64,000 nt of DNA from Biformimicrobium ophioploci (GCF_030270605.1 NZ_BSYJ01000002.1:558001-622000); one strand, 5' to 3'; shown: positions 47,941 to 62,436, counted from the stretch's first letter. The notes: generated by a model not told the origin, from the sequence alone. Made by a program: numbers and translations.

Positions 47941-48894
47941 ATGAATCTCAATTTTCTCGAATTTGAACAGCCGATTGCCGAACTGGAGAGCAAGATCCAG
48001 GAGCTTCAGCTGGTCAGCGATGACAACGAACTGAATATCGCCGAGGAAATCACTCGCCTGCGGGAAAAGAGCACCAAGCTGACGGAATCCATCTACGCCG
48101 ACCTGACCCCGTGGCAGACGGTACAGGTGGCACGCCATCCGCAGCGCCCCTACAGCCTGGATTACATCCAGCGCATCTTCACCGACTGGGATGAGCTGCA
48201 CGGCGACCGCGCTTTCGGAGACGACAAGGCGATTATTGCGGGCATTGCCCGTATCGACGGCCGTCCGGTGATGGTGGTGGGCGAGGAGAAGGGCCGTAGC
48301 GTCTCTGAGAAAGTCAGCCGCAACTTCGGTATGCCGAAGCCGGAGGGCTACCGCAAGGCACTGCGCATGTTCAATATGGCAGAGCGTTTCAAGCTGCCGG
48401 TGCTTACGTTTATCGACACCCCCGGCGCCTACCCGGGTATTGATAGTGAGGAGCGCGGTATCTCCGAAGCGATCGCGCAGAACCTGGCGGTGATGTCGCG
48501 CCTGCGCACTCCGATTATCTGCACGGTGATTGGTGAGGGCTCATCCGGTGGTGCGCTGGCAATCGGTGTCGGTGACCAGCTGAATATGCTGCAGTACTCC
48601 ACCTACTTTGTGATTTCCCCGGAAGGCTGCGCCAACATCATCTGGAAGACTGTGGAGAAGGCGCCGCTGGCAGCCGAAGCCATGGGTGTGACTTCCAGCG
48701 TGCTGGAAGAGCTGGGTATCGTGGATGAAACCATTCCTGAACCGTTGGGCGGCGCACACCGCGACCCGGACCTGATGGCCGAGCGGGTTAAGGAAAAGCT
48801 GGTAGAGCAGCTGGACCGCCTTGCGCAGGAGCCGATTGATGGCCTGTTGGAGAGGCGTTATCAGCGGTTGATGAGTTACGGTAATCCGGGCTAA
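47941..48894 (+). CDS. accA: Acetyl-CoA carboxylase carboxyltransferase subunit alpha
   Basis: A 317-residue subunit (E. coli AccA is 319) of the carboxyltransferase, which with AccD makes malonyl-CoA for fatty acid synthesis. Typical motifs are N-F-L-E-F-E-Q-P-I at the N-terminus, G-D-R-A-F-G-D-D and [12 protein letters not shown]. It lies 173 bases after dnaE; a TACAAT box in that gap could be a -10 element, but the -35 is unconvincing. Two REP-like palindromes follow immediately. Confidence 0.97.
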   Translation: MNLNFLEFEQPIAELESKIQELQLVSDDNELNIAEEITRLREKSTKLTESIYADLTPWQTVQVARHPQRPYSLDYIQRIFTDWDELHGDRAFGDDKAIIAGIARIDGRPVMVVGEEKGRSVSEKVSRNFGMPKPEGYRKALRMFNMAERFKLPVLTFIDTPGAYPGIDSEERGISEAIAQNLAVMSRLRTPIICTVIGEGSSGGALAIGVGDQLNMLQYSTYFVISPEGCANIIWKTVEKAPLAAEAMGVTSSVLEELGIVDETIPEPLGGAHRDPDLMAERVKEKLVEQLDRLAQEPIDGLLERRYQRLMSYGNPG

Positions 48895-48902
48895 AGAATA
48901 AA

Positions 48903-48929
48903 TGGGGTCAGAGCGGAAGCTCTGACCCC
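48903..48929. repeat. REP-like palindrome, copy 5
   Basis: Perfect 11-base stem GGGGTCAGAGC / GCTCTGACCCC with a GGAA loop, directly after accA. Same family as the copies near 21.4, 22.0 and 40.0 kb. Confidence 0.92.
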
Positions 48930-48939
48930 TTAGATGCCG

Positions 48940-48966
48940 GGGGTCAGAGTTTTCACTCTGACCCCA
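48940..48966. repeat. REP-like palindrome, copy 6
   Basis: Perfect 11-base stem GGGGTCAGAGT / ACTCTGACCCC with a TTTC loop, 10 bases after copy 5. It marks the left edge of the glucosylglycerate segment inserted between accA and tilS. Confidence 0.92.
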
Positions 48967-48975
48967 TTAGTCCCC

Positions 48976-50742
48976 TCAGTTACAAATCCACAAAGTCTGA
49001 TAAGGCTCAATGGTGATGTAACCCCGGATATCCTCCAGCGCTTCCCCGGAAACCAGATCCACCCACTGATCCGTTTCAATCAGGTTCAGGTCCGACAGCG
49101 CCAGCTTGCGCGCCTTTCTCGCCACATTGCTGACACAGAAGATACTCTGGCGCCGGTCCATGCTCTGGCGCCAGAAGCCCACCAGCGTGCGCCCCAGCTG
49201 CAGCGTAAACTGCGTGGCATTGGGGTGGAATGCCGGTTGCTCGCGCCGGATGGCTACCAGCCGCTTGATACCCTCAAAGACCTTGCAGTGATCCGAGTCC
49301 GGGTCGGCCAGCGCTGTCTCCAGCTTGCCGTAGTCCCACTGGTGCCGGTTGATGGCGCGGTTGTGGCCGGCGTGTTCCATGCGCGCGTAATCGTTGCGTG
49401 TACCCAGCAGGCTATGGATATAGATCGCCGGGATACCTTCCAGTGCCAGCATGATCGCGTGCGCGCAGAGGAAGCGCTGCATGCCGAGCGAGTCCTTGCC
49501 GTGCACCGTGCCCTGTAGCGCATCGAACAGGCTGATATTGATTTCGTAGGGTTTCTGCACGCCGTTGTCCAGCGCGCGGTAGGACACCCGCCCGCCGAAC
49601 GCTTCCATGGTCTCGATCAGTGCGGAAATTTCCCGATCGGAAAGAATACCTTCAGTGGGGCGCAGGCCGATGCCATCGTGGGACGCGATAAAGTTGAAAT
49701 AGGCCGTGCCGTTCTGGGCAGGGGGCAGGCTCATCAGCCACTGGCGCAGGTAATTGCAGTTACCGGTAATCAGGGTGTTGACCAGCAGTGGTGGCAGTGA
49801 AAAGTTGTAGACGCAGTGTGCTTCGTTGGCGTTACCGAAATAGGAAAGGTTTTCCCGGTTGGGGATATTGGTCTCGGTGATCAGGATCGCATCGCAACGC
49901 CAGTGCTCAATCAGTACCCGTAAAAGACGCACAATTTCATGCGTCTCTTCCAGGTTGAGGCAGCTGGTGCCTGGGATTTTCCAAAGGAATGCCACGGCAT
50001 CCAGGCGGAATACCCGCACGCCGCGCTCGAGGTAAAAGCGGATGATCGAAACCATCTGCTTAAGGACCTCTGGGTTGCGGAAATTCAGGTCAACCTGGTC
50101 GTGGCCAAATGTGCACCAGACATGCTTTTCGCCGTTTACCGTTTCGACTTTTTTCAGTAACGGCGAAGTGCGGGGGCGCACCACCGCGCCCAGGTCCGCG
50201 TCCGGGTCCGCTTCATAGAAAAAGTCCTTGCCCGGTGACTTGCCCTGCAGATAGTTCTGGAACCACAGGCTTCTCGAAGAGCAGTGGTTGATCACCAGGT
50301 CTGCCATCAGGTCATAGCGCTCGGAAATGGCCTCGATATCGTGCCAGGTGCCCAGGGATTCATTGACACTGGAGTAGTCCAGCACCGCAAAACCGTCATC
50401 GGAACTCCAGGGGAAAAACGGCAATATATGCACACCCCCGAGCAGTCCGTCGCTGTGGGTCTCGAGGAAGTGCTGTAGTACCTCCAGTGGCGGTATGTCG
50501 TGCCCCGCCAGGAGGCTGTCGCCATAGCAGATCACGAATACATCCTGCTGGTCCCACAGGTTGCGGTGTTGCGGCGCCTCGCAAACATCGTCGGAGATGC
50601 CCATGATCTGCAGCAGTTCATCGCCGAGCTGCGGGGAAATCTCGAATTCGTCCACGTCCGCATAAATGCGCTCGAGGTGGTGGTTTACCCGATCGCGCAG
50701 GAACTGAAGCGTTGGTTGGGGCGGGTAGGTCGTCACACTCAC
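48976..50742 (-). CDS. GH13_18 sugar phosphorylase, probable glucosylglycerate phosphorylase
   Basis: A 588-residue GH13 subfamily 18 enzyme related to sucrose phosphorylase and to glucosylglycerate phosphorylase such as YcjM. The catalytic nucleophile Asp is in F-R-L-D-A-V-A-F, the acid/base Glu in L-I-T-E-T-N, and A-S-H-D-G-I-G-L contributes the stabilising Asp. It cleaves a glucoside with phosphate to glucose-1-phosphate. Specificity for glucosylglycerate is inferred from its place as last gene of an operon with GpgS and a phosphatase. It starts with GTG overlapping the gpgS stop by four bases (GTGA). It likely recycles the solute when salt stress ends. Confidence 0.87.
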   Translation of the reverse strand: MSVTTYPPQPTLQFLRDRVNHHLERIYADVDEFEISPQLGDELLQIMGISDDVCEAPQHRNLWDQQDVFVICYGDSLLAGHDIPPLEVLQHFLETHSDGLLGGVHILPFFPWSSDDGFAVLDYSSVNESLGTWHDIEAISERYDLMADLVINHCSSRSLWFQNYLQGKSPGKDFFYEADPDADLGAVVRPRTSPLLKKVETVNGEKHVWCTFGHDQVDLNFRNPEVLKQMVSIIRFYLERGVRVFRLDAVAFLWKIPGTSCLNLEETHEIVRLLRVLIEHWRCDAILITETNIPNRENLSYFGNANEAHCVYNFSLPPLLVNTLITGNCNYLRQWLMSLPPAQNGTAYFNFIASHDGIGLRPTEGILSDREISALIETMEAFGGRVSYRALDNGVQKPYEINISLFDALQGTVHGKDSLGMQRFLCAHAIMLALEGIPAIYIHSLLGTRNDYARMEHAGHNRAINRHQWDYGKLETALADPDSDHCKVFEGIKRLVAIRREQPAFHPNATQFTLQLGRTLVGFWRQSMDRRQSIFCVSNVARKARKLALSDLNLIETDQWVDLVSGEALEDIRGYITIEPYQTLWICN

Positions 50743-51968
50743 CGCGTATACCCGAATTCCCGGTTATCCTGCTCGACCGCGTCGTACAACTGCTCCATCA
50801 CATCCGGGATGGCGCTGACGACCCGGCTCCAGCCTGGTATGAACGGGCGCTCCATGGGCCGATCGAGGAAGGCCTGGCCGGCCTTCATGATGTTCTGTGC
50901 AAACAGTTCGACCGCTTTCTCCTCATGATGGATATCCAGCGTGAGGCCATTCATCACGGCGTCGTTGTGGTAGGTTTCCACGAAATCCAGCGCGATGCGG
51001 TAGTAGCTTGCCTTGAGCGAACGGAAGGTTTCCGCATTGAACGTAATGCCCTGGGTCGCCAGTTTGCGGAACAGCGCCTTGCAGATGTCGATGGACATCT
51101 TGCTGAGGCCGCCGGCATCGTTGTCTTCTGACAGTACCTGGTGCTTGTGGTCGTAAGTGTCCGCAATGTCCGCCTGGCACAGGCGGTTGTTGGAGTAGTT
51201 GCGGTACATCTCGGACAGAACGCCGATTTCCAGGCCCCAGTCGCTGGGAATGCGGATATCGGTGAGTACATCGCGGCGGAAGGAAAATTCTCCGGCCAGC
51301 GGATAGCGGAAGCTGTCCATGAAGGACAGGTATTCGATTTCACCAAAGACCTTTTTGAGCGCGCGCAGCATCGGGGTGACCAGCAAACGGCTGACCCGGC
51401 CATTGATCTTGCCGTCGGCGACCCGGGCGTAGAACCCCTTGCAGAACTCATAGTTGAAGCGCGGGTTGGCAACCGGGTAGATCAGCCGCGCCAGCAGGGA
51501 GCGGTCATAGGTGAGGATGTCGCAGTCGTGCAGGGCAATGGATTCCGTGCGGCCGGATGCGAGCACATACCCCATGCAGTACCAGACATTGCGCCCCTTG
51601 CCCATTTCCTTTGGCGCCAGGTCGAAGCGACTCAGTTCGGCATCGAGTTTTTTCAGGCGCGGGCCATCATTCCAGAGGACCCGGTGGTGCTGCGGCAGGG
51701 TGCAGAAAAATTCCAGCGCATGCCGGTATTGCTTTTCATCTGCGCGATCGAGACCGATGACGATCTCGTTGAGGTAGGGAACCTGCTGCAGTTCTTCTAC
51801 GATCTTTGGCAGTGCAGGCCCGGTGATTTCCGAGAACAGCGAGGGGAGTACCAGTCCCATGGGCCGCTTTTTGGCGAATTCGACCAGGTCTGCCTCCATG
51901 GAGTCGACCGATCGCCGGGAAAGGTTGTGCAGGGTGGTGATTATTCCGTTCTGGTAGAAGTCTCCCAT
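50739..51968 (-). CDS. gpgS: Glucosyl-3-phosphoglycerate synthase
   Basis: A 409-residue GT81 family glycosyltransferase that joins glucose from a nucleotide sugar to 3-phosphoglycerate. The DxD-type motif appears in [10 protein letters not shown]. Also visible are [15 protein letters not shown] and G-L-E-I-G-V-L-S-E. It makes the precursor of the compatible solute glucosylglycerate. It overlaps the upstream phosphatase gene by 28 bases and is coupled to the phosphorylase gene downstream. Length and motifs are typical of bacterial GpgS. Confidence 0.92.
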   Translation of the reverse strand: MGDFYQNGIITTLHNLSRRSVDSMEADLVEFAKKRPMGLVLPSLFSEITGPALPKIVEELQQVPYLNEIVIGLDRADEKQYRHALEFFCTLPQHHRVLWNDGPRLKKLDAELSRFDLAPKEMGKGRNVWYCMGYVLASGRTESIALHDCDILTYDRSLLARLIYPVANPRFNYEFCKGFYARVADGKINGRVSRLLVTPMLRALKKVFGEIEYLSFMDSFRYPLAGEFSFRRDVLTDIRIPSDWGLEIGVLSEMYRNYSNNRLCQADIADTYDHKHQVLSEDNDAGGLSKMSIDICKALFRKLATQGITFNAETFRSLKASYYRIALDFVETYHNDAVMNGLTLDIHHEEKAVELFAQNIMKAGQAFLDRPMERPFIPGWSRVVSAIPDVMEQLYDAVEQDNREFGYTR

Positions 51969-52888
51969 AGCGCTTCGTCCTTGGTCTGATTGTTATCTGT
52001 TTTGGGGGTATTGGCGTCCGTGTGATCTGTCATCTCCAGCCACCGGAATACACCTTCCGCCCAACCCTCCGGGCCGCACCGCTTGCTGAAATATAGGCCG
52101 TCAGTACGTCGGAGGCGCGGAAATTTATGGTTTGGCGAGCGAATTGCCACAGCGCTACTGGTCACTTCCAGCATCGGGACGTCGTTTTCGCCGTCACCGA
52201 GGGCAAGGTCGAGAACAGGACGGCCAGTTTCTGTCGCGATTATGTCCCGCAGCCACGCAATGGCCTTGCCCTTGTCCGCGTCGCCACTGACCGAAACGAG
52301 ACGCCCGCCAATCTGGGCGCGGCCATCGAGACTACTGATGCGCTGGATAAAGAGATCCCGCCGGGCGGCACTGGATTGCCACAGGAGCGGTTCGGAATAG
52401 GCGCGGGTATTGGCGAGAAGGGCGTCGGCCGGTGCAAGTCCGGTGATTTCGGCGACAGTTGTTGCATCTGCACCGGCAAGCCCGAAGAACTCATCGCGAA
52501 ATTCGCTGCCCAGCTGCTGGACCATATCGACCCAGTGCTGCCGCGGCGCGCAGAAAGCCCGTAGCCAGAACGCGCCCGACTTCTCAGCGCCGGATGGACA
52601 AGCCTGGACCAATGACTGTGGGATCAGCACAGCTGCGCCGTTCTCGACAATCATCGGGCCTGAAAATGGCAGAGTACGCGCGAGCTTTTCTACCTCGGGT
52701 CGGGTTTTGCTGGTCACCGGAATGACCGGAATGTGCCTTTGTTGCAGTGCCTTGAGTGCATCTCTGGCCGCATCGTGCTGATAGGTATGATGATCGAGCA
52801 GGGAACCGTCCAGGTCGGTAAATACCAGGCGTTGTGGTCCTGCCAATTCCTGCGCCAATTCCGATGCGGGTTCCGGCGAATGCTGCAT
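51941..52888 (-). CDS. HAD phosphatase, MpgP-like glucosyl-3-phosphoglycerate phosphatase
   Basis: A 315-residue HAD-IIB phosphatase of the mannosyl-3-phosphoglycerate phosphatase (MpgP) family. The catalytic V-F-T-D-L-D-G-S-L-L-D, the T-S-K-T-R-P-E loop and L-A-L-G-D-G-E-N-D-V-P-M-L are present. It would dephosphorylate glucosyl-3-phosphoglycerate to glucosylglycerate. A 20-residue N-terminal and a 30-residue hydrophilic C-terminal tail exceed the core domain. First gene of the operon, with GGAGAG before ATG 52888; it shares 28 bases with gpgS. Confidence 0.88.
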   Translation of the reverse strand: MQHSPEPASELAQELAGPQRLVFTDLDGSLLDHHTYQHDAARDALKALQQRHIPVIPVTSKTRPEVEKLARTLPFSGPMIVENGAAVLIPQSLVQACPSGAEKSGAFWLRAFCAPRQHWVDMVQQLGSEFRDEFFGLAGADATTVAEITGLAPADALLANTRAYSEPLLWQSSAARRDLFIQRISSLDGRAQIGGRLVSVSGDADKGKAIAWLRDIIATETGRPVLDLALGDGENDVPMLEVTSSAVAIRSPNHKFPRLRRTDGLYFSKRCGPEGWAEGVFRWLEMTDHTDANTPKTDNNQTKDEALWETSTRTE

Positions 52889-53189
52889 GGAAAGTATCTC
52901 TCCGTGTGTTTCGATAGCTTTGCTTCTCTGTGCGCGGTTGCCCTGTGGAATTGTTAATGCAGAATTCGGGCCGATTTTGCGCGGACTTCCCTGCCCGCAC
53001 CCTGATCGTCAGTTATTGCAGGAATATTAGCAACGCGCAGGCGCCAGAATGCTCTTGTATAGCCGTGGCGCACCAGGTTGGTGCATAAGTTGGCGTGTCT
53101 GCTGCACAAGTGGTGCGGGGCAAGTACCAAATAGGAGGGGCATGCCGGGCCAGTGGCCCGGCATTATGGGAGAGCGGGAAAGGTGGGGG
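52889..53189. other. Intergenic region between glucosylglycerate operon and degV
   Basis: 301 bases with no credible gene. It must hold the promoter of the divergent-to-left glucosylglycerate operon, but no convincing -35/-10 pair could be fixed. A perfect 10-base hairpin ATGCCGGGCC-AGT-GGCCCGGCAT lies at 53142-53164, just beyond the degV stop; it lacks a T-run, so it is a weak or factor-dependent terminator at best. Confidence 0.6.
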
Positions 53190-54092
53190 CTATTTGTCCT
53201 CTTCTGCCAGCGCGAGGGCGACAGTGCCCGGGCCGAGGTTGATGCCGCCGGACAGGCTCATCAGGGATTTGTAAACCTTGACCTTGTGCTCCCGGGCAAC
53301 CGCCTCGAAGCGCCTGAACCCCGGTGTCTTGTCGATATCCTCAAGCTTGCCGGCAATACTGACCACCACTGCGGGCAGGATCAGCTTGCCCTGCTGGATC
53401 TTTTCGATCGCCAGATCGAACAGCTTTTCCGTGCACTGGTCGAATCCGCGTGTGGTCGCCTGTACTGCGGTCTGTTCATGATGGATGCCGATGATCGGGT
53501 GCAGGTCGAACAGGCGCGCCATCATGGCCTTGAGCCAGCCGACACTGTCCTCGTTCTTACTACGGGCGCGCTTGCGCAGGTAATAGACATCCTTTATCGC
53601 GGCAAAGCCCCAGGTCTTGCGGCCGAAGGTTTCCGCTTTTTCCCGGATTTCCTCGCCACTGAAGCCCTTCTGGATCAGTGACAGGGTGTAGAGCGCGAGC
53701 AGTCCCTGGCCGGAGAACAGCGTGTGGGAGTCTACCGGGTGTACTTGCGCGGATTCCTGCCCGTCATTCATCTTGCTGGCTACCTTGCGCAGGTTGGCAT
53801 AGGTCGGGCTGTTGGTGCTGTTGATGGTCTGCACCACGATATCGCGGTCAGCGGTCTTGCGCAGGCGCTGCAGAATCGCCTCGATCTCCGGCTCCGGCGC
53901 AGGCCCCGTCACAATCTGGTGAGAGCTGTCCACCAGCGACATGGTGTAGAAGTGGGACATCTGCGCGGGGTTGCGTTGATCCCCGAATTCTTCCTTGCCG
54001 AAGCTCACAGTGTGCGGCAGCACAGGGATGTTGAATTTGCGCAGGAATTCATCCGGCAGGTCACACCCGGAATCGACGACAAGCTGGACCAT
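53190..54092 (-). CDS. DegV family fatty-acid-binding protein
   Basis: A 300-residue protein of the DegV family, recognised from V-V-D-S-G-C-D-L-P near the start, S-H-Q-I-V-T-G-P-A-P and V-D-S-H-T-L-F-S-G-Q-G. Family members bind fatty acids and in some bacteria feed them to a fatty acid kinase. No FakA-like gene is nearby. The ATG at 54092 is chosen, with GAGG 8 bases upstream; a GTG at 54101 would add three residues. Divergent from tilS, with about 130 bases between. Confidence 0.88.
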   Translation of the reverse strand: MVQLVVDSGCDLPDEFLRKFNIPVLPHTVSFGKEEFGDQRNPAQMSHFYTMSLVDSSHQIVTGPAPEPEIEAILQRLRKTADRDIVVQTINSTNSPTYANLRKVASKMNDGQESAQVHPVDSHTLFSGQGLLALYTLSLIQKGFSGEEIREKAETFGRKTWGFAAIKDVYYLRKRARSKNEDSVGWLKAMMARLFDLHPIIGIHHEQTAVQATTRGFDQCTEKLFDLAIEKIQQGKLILPAVVVSIAGKLEDIDKTPGFRRFEAVAREHKVKVYKSLMSLSGGINLGPGTVALALAEEDK

Positions 54093-54223
54093 TTGGCGCA
54101 CCTCTAGGAACTGTTATTAGGATTGTTTTTGTCATTTTGTGTCGTGACGCACAATTTAACACCTGAGTTGAACCTTGAGTAGCCGGGCTTGCACCCCGGC
54201 GGCGCATACCAGACCATGTACGA

Positions 54224-55537
54224 ATGAATGTCAGTGCCGAAAAAGTCCGGGCAGAGGTCCTGTCCAGTCCGTTTCAGGGCACCCGTTGGGTGGCCTTCAG
54301 CGGAGGCCTGGATTCCAGCGTGCTGTTGCACCTGCTGGTGGCCGCCGGTGTGCCTGTACGTGCCATTCATGTCAATCACGGACTGTCCCCGAATGCGGAT
54401 GCCTGGCAGGCGCATTGCTCGGCCCAGGCGGAAATGCTGGGGGTGCCATTTATGGCGCGTCGGGTGACGGTCAATCCGGCTGGGGGAGGTCTTGAGCAGG
54501 CAGCGCGTGAGGCACGTCATGGGGCATTTGCGGAAACGCTGGTGCCTGGAGATTTGTTGCTGCTCGGCCACCACGCGGACGATCAGGCAGAAACCGTGTT
54601 GTTCAGGTTATTGCGCGGTGCTGGCGTTAAAGGCCTGGGTGGTATGCGCAGATCCAGACCTCTGGGCGGGGGCGCACTGGCGCAAACTGGGGTTCTCCGG
54701 CCATTGCTGGAGTACACGCGAAACGAACTTGAAGCCTATGCGCGGCAATCTGGCCTCAGCTGGATTGAGGACGAGAGTAACGCCGATGAGGGCCTGGACC
54801 GCAATTTTCTGAGGCGGCGGGTGATGCCGCTGCTGGCTGGCCGCTGGCCGGTGGCACGAGCGCTGTCACGGGCCGCAGCGCACCAGCAGGAGGCTGCGGT
54901 ACTGCTGGATGAACTGGGGCAGCTGGACCTATTGGCATGCGGACAGCGAGCAGAGCACCTGGGGAGCAGCATTGATTTTGCTTCCTGGGACGGTCTGTCA
55001 CAGGCCCGACGCAAGAACCTGATTCGTCACTGGGTGCAGGCGCAGGACGAGAAAGCACCGGAGACAGTTCGGCTGGAGGAAGCGCTGCGCCAGCTGTGCG
55101 AGGCCGGTGCAGAGGCCAGCCCGCGAGTGTCGCTCGGCACTCTGGAACTTCGGCGGTACGACGGGCGTATCTACCTGCTGGCCCCGTTGGCCGAGTTGGC
55201 TTTGTCGGATACCGGCTGGTCTGTGCCCTGGGACGGACAGGCACCCCTGCCATTGCCTGGTGGCGGGCTACTGTATTGCCAGGGGCCGCCCGGGGACTAC
55301 CGGGTACAGTTGCGCAGGGGCGGGGAAAGGGCCAAACCCGAGGGCCGGCGCCACTCACAGCAGTTGAAAAAACTGTTGCAGGAGTATGGCCTGGAGCCCT
55401 GGCTGCGGGATCGCGTGCCCCTTGTATATCGGGATGATGAGCTACTGGCGGTGGGTGACCTGTTCGTCACCGGCGTGGCGGGGCGCAGCCGTTTCCGCTG
55501 GCTGCCAATCGCCCCGGAGGGAGCATCTCCAGATTGA
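54224..55537 (+). CDS. tilS: tRNA(Ile)-lysidine synthase
   Basis: A 437-residue N-type ATP-pyrophosphatase that adds lysine to C34 of the tRNA-Ile with CAU anticodon so that it reads AUA. The P-loop is F-S-G-G-L-D-S-S (residues 25-32), followed by H-V-N-H-G-L-S and G-H-H-A-D-D-Q-A-E-T. The C-terminal TilS domain (V-P-L-V-Y-R-D-D-E-L-L-A-V-G-D) is intact. Essential in all bacteria with this tRNA. Start ATG 54224 lacks a clear ribosome-binding site. It starts the run to pcm. Confidence 0.96.
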   Translation: MNVSAEKVRAEVLSSPFQGTRWVAFSGGLDSSVLLHLLVAAGVPVRAIHVNHGLSPNADAWQAHCSAQAEMLGVPFMARRVTVNPAGGGLEQAAREARHGAFAETLVPGDLLLLGHHADDQAETVLFRLLRGAGVKGLGGMRRSRPLGGGALAQTGVLRPLLEYTRNELEAYARQSGLSWIEDESNADEGLDRNFLRRRVMPLLAGRWPVARALSRAAAHQQEAAVLLDELGQLDLLACGQRAEHLGSSIDFASWDGLSQARRKNLIRHWVQAQDEKAPETVRLEEALRQLCEAGAEASPRVSLGTLELRRYDGRIYLLAPLAELALSDTGWSVPWDGQAPLPLPGGGLLYCQGPPGDYRVQLRRGGERAKPEGRRHSQQLKKLLQEYGLEPWLRDRVPLVYRDDELLAVGDLFVTGVAGRSRFRWLPIAPEGASPD

Positions 55538-55743
55538 GTCACCGGGCGCTTTCTGGTAGTCTGGCGTCCCATCTTACGGAGCCTCGGAAAACCCTTTTCC
55601 GGGTACCGTCGTCTGATTTCTGATCGCCGGCTGTGCTAGCTAGACTTTCGGCGAAGCCCATTTTGTGAAGTGCCTGAGCCAGGCCCCGACGGGTCCGGCT
55701 TTTGCGTATTGGTATTCGACTAGGTTCAACTGCAAGGTCTTAA

Positions 55744-58275
<2,532 letters not shown>

Positions 58276-58371
58276 AAAAAACAGATAAAACCCAATAACA
58301 CTTACACTCAAGACCCGCCCGCCGGTGATCTCCGGCGCGGCACCCAACTTTCGGTTTTAAGGAGCCAGTGA

Positions 58372-59661
<1,290 letters not shown>

Positions 59662-59777
59662 TACCATCGGCATCTGTTGATCGGGGCCCTGATTTTGGGG
59701 GCCTCGTTTCGCGCTTCTCCTCACGCGCCCATTCCGGTATCTTTCCCTTATCTTTCAATAATTTGCGCCTTCCCGCT

Positions 59778-60065
59778 ATGAAATGGCTGATCGCACTGCT
59801 GACCGTCATGCTGATCGCGACCCAGTACCGCCTCTGGGTGGGCGAGGGCAGCCTCGCGGAAGTCTCCCGGCTGGAGCGTGAAATTGCCCAGCAGCAGCAG
59901 AAGAATGCTGCGCTGGTGGCTGAAAATCGCCAGTTGCTGCAGGAAGTGCTAAACCTCAAGCAGGGCACCCAGGGCATCGAGGCGCGTGCACGGCACGACC
60001 TGGGAATGATCCGGGAAGGTGAAACCCTGTTTATCTTTGTGGACGATAAGGCAGATTCGGAGTGA
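59778..60065 (+). CDS. ftsB: Cell division protein FtsB
   Basis: A 95-residue bitopic membrane protein (E. coli FtsB is 103). One N-terminal helix (K-W-L-I-A-L-L-T-V-M-L-I) is followed by a heptad-patterned coiled-coil with R-L-E-R-E-I and A-E-N-R-Q-L-L, then the conserved E-A-R-A-R-H-D-L-G-M-I. It joins FtsL and FtsQ in the divisome. Located between eno and ispD as usual. Its stop overlaps ispD. Confidence 0.95.
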   Translation: MKWLIALLTVMLIATQYRLWVGEGSLAEVSRLEREIAQQQQKNAALVAENRQLLQEVLNLKQGTQGIEARARHDLGMIREGETLFIFVDDKADSE

Positions 60066-60775
60066 CTGTCGAACAGCAGACAGAGCGCTGGGTGCTGGTG
60101 CCTGCAGCCGGCATAGGCGCGCGCATGGGAAGGGAGATCCCCAAACAGTACCTGCCCCTGGCGGGCCACCCGCTGTTGTCCCATACCCTCGAAAATATCC
60201 TTTCCTGGCCCGGCATTGCCGGCATTGCCGTCTGTGTCGCCGATGCAGACTGCTGGTTCGAAGCGCTGCCGGAAGCCAATGACCCACGCATACATCGTGT
60301 AGCTGGTGGTGCCGAACGCGCGGACTCGGTCCTCGCCGGCCTCCGCTATCTGGAAAAACATGCCGCCCTGGGCGCTGAGGTGCTGGTGCATGACGCAGCC
60401 CGTCCCTGTATCGCGGTTGCGGATGTGGAGCGCCTGATGGACGGGGAGGCGCCGCATGGGGCAATCCTCGCGCTGCCGGTCAGCGACACCGTGAAACAGG
60501 TGCGCAGTGCAGGCGAGACCGAAATCGAGCGGACCCTGGACCGCAGCCGGATCTGGCTTGCGCAGACGCCACAGCGGGCGCCGGTGGCATTGTTGCGCCA
60601 TGCGCTGGAGCAGGCACTGGCGGACGGAGTGGCAGTGACCGACGAAGCCAGTGCATTGGAAGCTGCGGGCTTCAGCCCCCGCCTGGTGCCGGGCAGCCGC
60701 ACCAATATCAAGGTGACGGTGCCGGAAGACCTGCCTCTTGCCGAATTCATTCTGGCAACCCGGCGCCAGTCCTGA
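60062..60775 (+). CDS. ispD: 2-C-methyl-D-erythritol 4-phosphate cytidylyltransferase
   Basis: A 237-residue enzyme of the MEP isoprenoid pathway (E. coli IspD is 236). N-terminal nucleotide-binding [10 protein letters not shown], then [12 protein letters not shown] and T-D-E-A-S-A-L-E. Start is GTG at 60062, overlapping the ftsB stop as GTGA, so translation is coupled. It precedes ispF, which acts two steps later. Confidence 0.97.
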   Translation: MTVEQQTERWVLVPAAGIGARMGREIPKQYLPLAGHPLLSHTLENILSWPGIAGIAVCVADADCWFEALPEANDPRIHRVAGGAERADSVLAGLRYLEKHAALGAEVLVHDAARPCIAVADVERLMDGEAPHGAILALPVSDTVKQVRSAGETEIERTLDRSRIWLAQTPQRAPVALLRHALEQALADGVAVTDEASALEAAGFSPRLVPGSRTNIKVTVPEDLPLAEFILATRRQS

Positions 60776-60839
60776 ACGCGTACCTTCTGACCTGGGTCAG
60801 GCAAACACAAGACAAAAGAAACAATTTAAGGACAGGCAA

Positions 60840-61328
60840 ATGATCAGGATCGGGCAGGGCTTTGACGTGCATGCATTCGGCCCGGGAGACCACGTCACAC
60901 TCGGTGGTGTGCGGATTCCGTTTGCACAGGGCCTGGTCGCGCACTCCGATGGTGATGTCCTGTTGCATGCGCTTGCCGATGCGCTGCTCGGAGCGCTGGC
61001 ACTGGGTGATATCGGCAGGCATTTTCCCGATACCGATGCGCAGTACGCCGGTGCCGACAGCCGCGTGCTGCTGCGCCATGTTTATGGGCTGATCCGGGAT
61101 AAGGGGTATGTGCTCGCTAACGCCGATATTACCGTGATTGCACAGGCGCCGAAGATGGCCCCCCATATTGATGCCATGCGTGCAAATATTGCAGAGGACC
61201 TGGGTGTACCGGTGGACGAGGTCAGCGTAAAGGCGACCACCACGGAGAAACTCGGCTTCACTGGCCGCGGTGAAGGCATTGCAGTCCAGGCGGCTGTACT
61301 GGTTCGGGCTTACCATGACAGCATCTGA
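60840..61328 (+). CDS. ispF: 2-C-methyl-D-erythritol 2,4-cyclodiphosphate synthase
   Basis: A 162-residue trimeric zinc enzyme (E. coli IspF is 159). Zinc ligands in G-F-D-V-H-A-F and [10 protein letters not shown]-terminal [10 protein letters not shown] is diagnostic. ATG 60840 with AAGGA upstream is chosen over longer frames. It follows ispD by 64 bases, and truD starts 14 bases before its stop. Confidence 0.97.
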   Translation: MIRIGQGFDVHAFGPGDHVTLGGVRIPFAQGLVAHSDGDVLLHALADALLGALALGDIGRHFPDTDAQYAGADSRVLLRHVYGLIRDKGYVLANADITVIAQAPKMAPHIDAMRANIAEDLGVPVDEVSVKATTTEKLGFTGRGEGIAVQAAVLVRAYHDSI

Positions 61329-62307
61329 TTCGACTTCCGCTTCTTCCTCTTCCTGGCCCCTGGATTGGCCTCGCTGCTGGAACGGCCCGTTAGTAACTGC
61401 TGACTTCCGCTCGGAGCCGGAAGACTTTTGCGTCGATGAAATCATGCTGCCACCCGCGGAAACGGAAGGTGAACACCTTTGGCTGCAGGTCCGCAAACGC
61501 GGCGCAAATACCGGCTGGGTTGCGGCGGAAATGGCCAGGGCGGCTGGCGTTCGTGAGATGGATGTTGGCTATGCCGGCCTCAAGGATCGCCACGCAGTAA
61601 CGACACAGTGGTTCAGTATCTGGCTTGCGCAGCGGCAGACCCCCAAATGGCAGGACTGGCAGATCGAGGGTGCGGAAATATTGCAGGCCCAACGGGCGCC
61701 ACGCAAGCTGAGACGGGGTGAGCACCAGGGTAACCGTTTCAAGATTCGCCTGCGCAACCTCACCGGCGAGCTGGCGGGCCTTGAAAACCGCCTGCAGGAA
61801 ATATCTGCCGGTATCCCCAATTATTTTGGTGAACAGCGCTTTGGCCGTGGCGGCAACAACCTGGATCTGGCGCTGAAGCTGGTGGAGGGCGGGCGGATTC
61901 GTGACCGGAAAAAGCGCGGCTTTGCGCTGTCGGCAGCGCGCAGCTGGCTTTTCAATCAGGTTCTGGCTGAGCGTGTGCGTGCCGGTAACTGGCGCGACCG
62001 GCTGGAGGGGGAGTGCGAAGACGGCCCGAGCGGCCCACTCTGGGGGCGTGGCCGTAACCTGGCAACCGGTGCCCAGGGGGAACTGGAAGCAACCGTTATC
62101 GGAGGCTGGCCTGGCTGGGCAGATATGCTCGAGCATGCCGGTTTGCAGCAGGAGCGCCGCTCGCTGGTACTGTCGCCACACAGCTTTCGCTTTGAACTGG
62201 ACGGCAACGATCTGGTACTCGAATTTGCATTGCCGGTGGGCGCCTTCGCGACCGCTGTGCTGGGCGAGTTTGCACAGCTCAATAACCTTGGGGCGGCAGG
62301 GGCTTAA
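61315..62307 (+). CDS. truD: tRNA pseudouridine(13) synthase
   Basis: A 330-residue enzyme (E. coli TruD is 349) that makes pseudouridine 13 in tRNA-Glu. The catalytic Asp91 is in Y-A-G-L-K-D-R-H-A, with F-S-I downstream; [14 protein letters not shown] is diagnostic. Overlaps ispF by 14 bases. In E. coli and Pseudomonas surE lies next; here it is absent and pcm follows after about 130 bases. Confidence 0.95.
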   Translation: MTASDSTSASSSSWPLDWPRCWNGPLVTADFRSEPEDFCVDEIMLPPAETEGEHLWLQVRKRGANTGWVAAEMARAAGVREMDVGYAGLKDRHAVTTQWFSIWLAQRQTPKWQDWQIEGAEILQAQRAPRKLRRGEHQGNRFKIRLRNLTGELAGLENRLQEISAGIPNYFGEQRFGRGGNNLDLALKLVEGGRIRDRKKRGFALSAARSWLFNQVLAERVRAGNWRDRLEGECEDGPSGPLWGRGRNLATGAQGELEATVIGGWPGWADMLEHAGLQQERRSLVLSPHSFRFELDGNDLVLEFALPVGAFATAVLGEFAQLNNLGAAGA

Positions 62308-62436
62308 ATCCGCCAATTGGTGATATAGTTCCATGGTTCCCGTGATCTACCTCACGGTCACGGAGCGCTGCCGGGCAAATTGGGGATTCGGTAGCGTCAG
62401 GCAATAATAAAAACACTTGGTAATGGAGAACTTGCC

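Noticed and set aside
53142-53164. Hairpin after degV as a rho-independent terminator
   Set aside because: A perfect 10-base stem but no T-run on the degV strand, so it was not called as a terminator.
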